Below, in pieces: positions 5,424 to 5,441 of a stretch of DNA of 5,441 nt. The notes beneath the pieces are model-generated. The model did no database searches, was not told where the DNA came from, and worked only from the letters and a program-made list of their open reading frames with translations. Origin of the DNA: an uncultured Saprospiraceae bacterium (GTDB taxonomy: Bacteria; Bacteroidota; Bacteroidia; Chitinophagales; Saprospiraceae); contig CALDEN010000089.1 of NCBI GenBank assembly GCA_937942405.1, forward strand, positions 1-5,441, in the 5' to 3' direction. Position 1 is the first letter of the stretch. Each line of letters starts with the position of its first letter. The position numbers and the translations under genes are program-made.

Positions 5424-5441
5424 ATGAAAACCAAAATTGAT
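5424..5441 (+). CDS. Possible start of a gene cut by the window edge
   Basis: An ATG opens MKTKID and runs off the right edge. An in-frame stop lies just upstream at 5391-5393, so the frame begins in this interval. An AGGAG at 5392-5396 is too far (27 bp) to serve as a ribosome binding site for this ATG, and this phylum seldom needs one. The leader is AT-rich, like that of pckA. Six codons are too few to name a product or to be sure it is a gene. Confidence 0.3.

Overview
This window looks like a chromosomal segment from a member of the Bacteroidota, probably Flavobacteriia or Saprospiria. Three things point there. One gene product ends in a type IX secretion (T9SS) type A sorting domain, a system confined to this phylum. 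No gene has a Shine-Dalgarno sequence at a useful distance, and a perfect TAnnTTTG-type -7 box precedes pckA. The non-coding DNA also carries short degraded copies of the TGTCATTTCGACC...GGAGAAATCTCT and GTCATGTTGAACTTG...CATCT interspersed repeats that I know from intergenic regions of this phylum. The genus cannot be told from the sequence.

Layout. Bases 1-973 hold no credible gene. This stretch begins with an AT-rich array of six palindromic repeats (14-352), which resolves into two diverged tandem units of 169 and 170 bp. It is followed by a patch of degraded interspersed repeats and hairpins (364-775), including an intrinsic terminator on the + strand (674-709) with no gene in front of it. 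Bases 974-3368 hold two minus-strand genes, transcribed from high to low coordinates: cysM (cysteine synthase B), then, after 49 bp, an exported thioredoxin-fold protein with a T9SS tail, closed by a terminator at 917-950. A 197-bp divergent spacer follows. pckA (ATP-dependent phosphoenolpyruvate carboxykinase) is read on the + strand from 3566 to 5143 and is closed by a strong terminator at 5170-5201. The last 240 bp carry one more interspersed repeat and, at the very edge, six codons of what may be another + strand gene.

How the genes relate. PckA makes phosphoenolpyruvate from oxaloacetate, the entry step of gluconeogenesis. CysM makes cysteine from an activated serine and a sulfur donor. 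The third protein is secreted and probably carries a thiol-disulfide active site (WCGPC) outside the inner membrane. CysM and the redoxin share a strand and a short gap, so a joint transcript is possible, but a weak promoter-like box in the gap leaves separate transcription open. No obvious pathway links pckA to the other two.

The coding part is ordinary. The unexplained part is the left-hand non-coding kilobase, above all the two-level palindromic repeat array.
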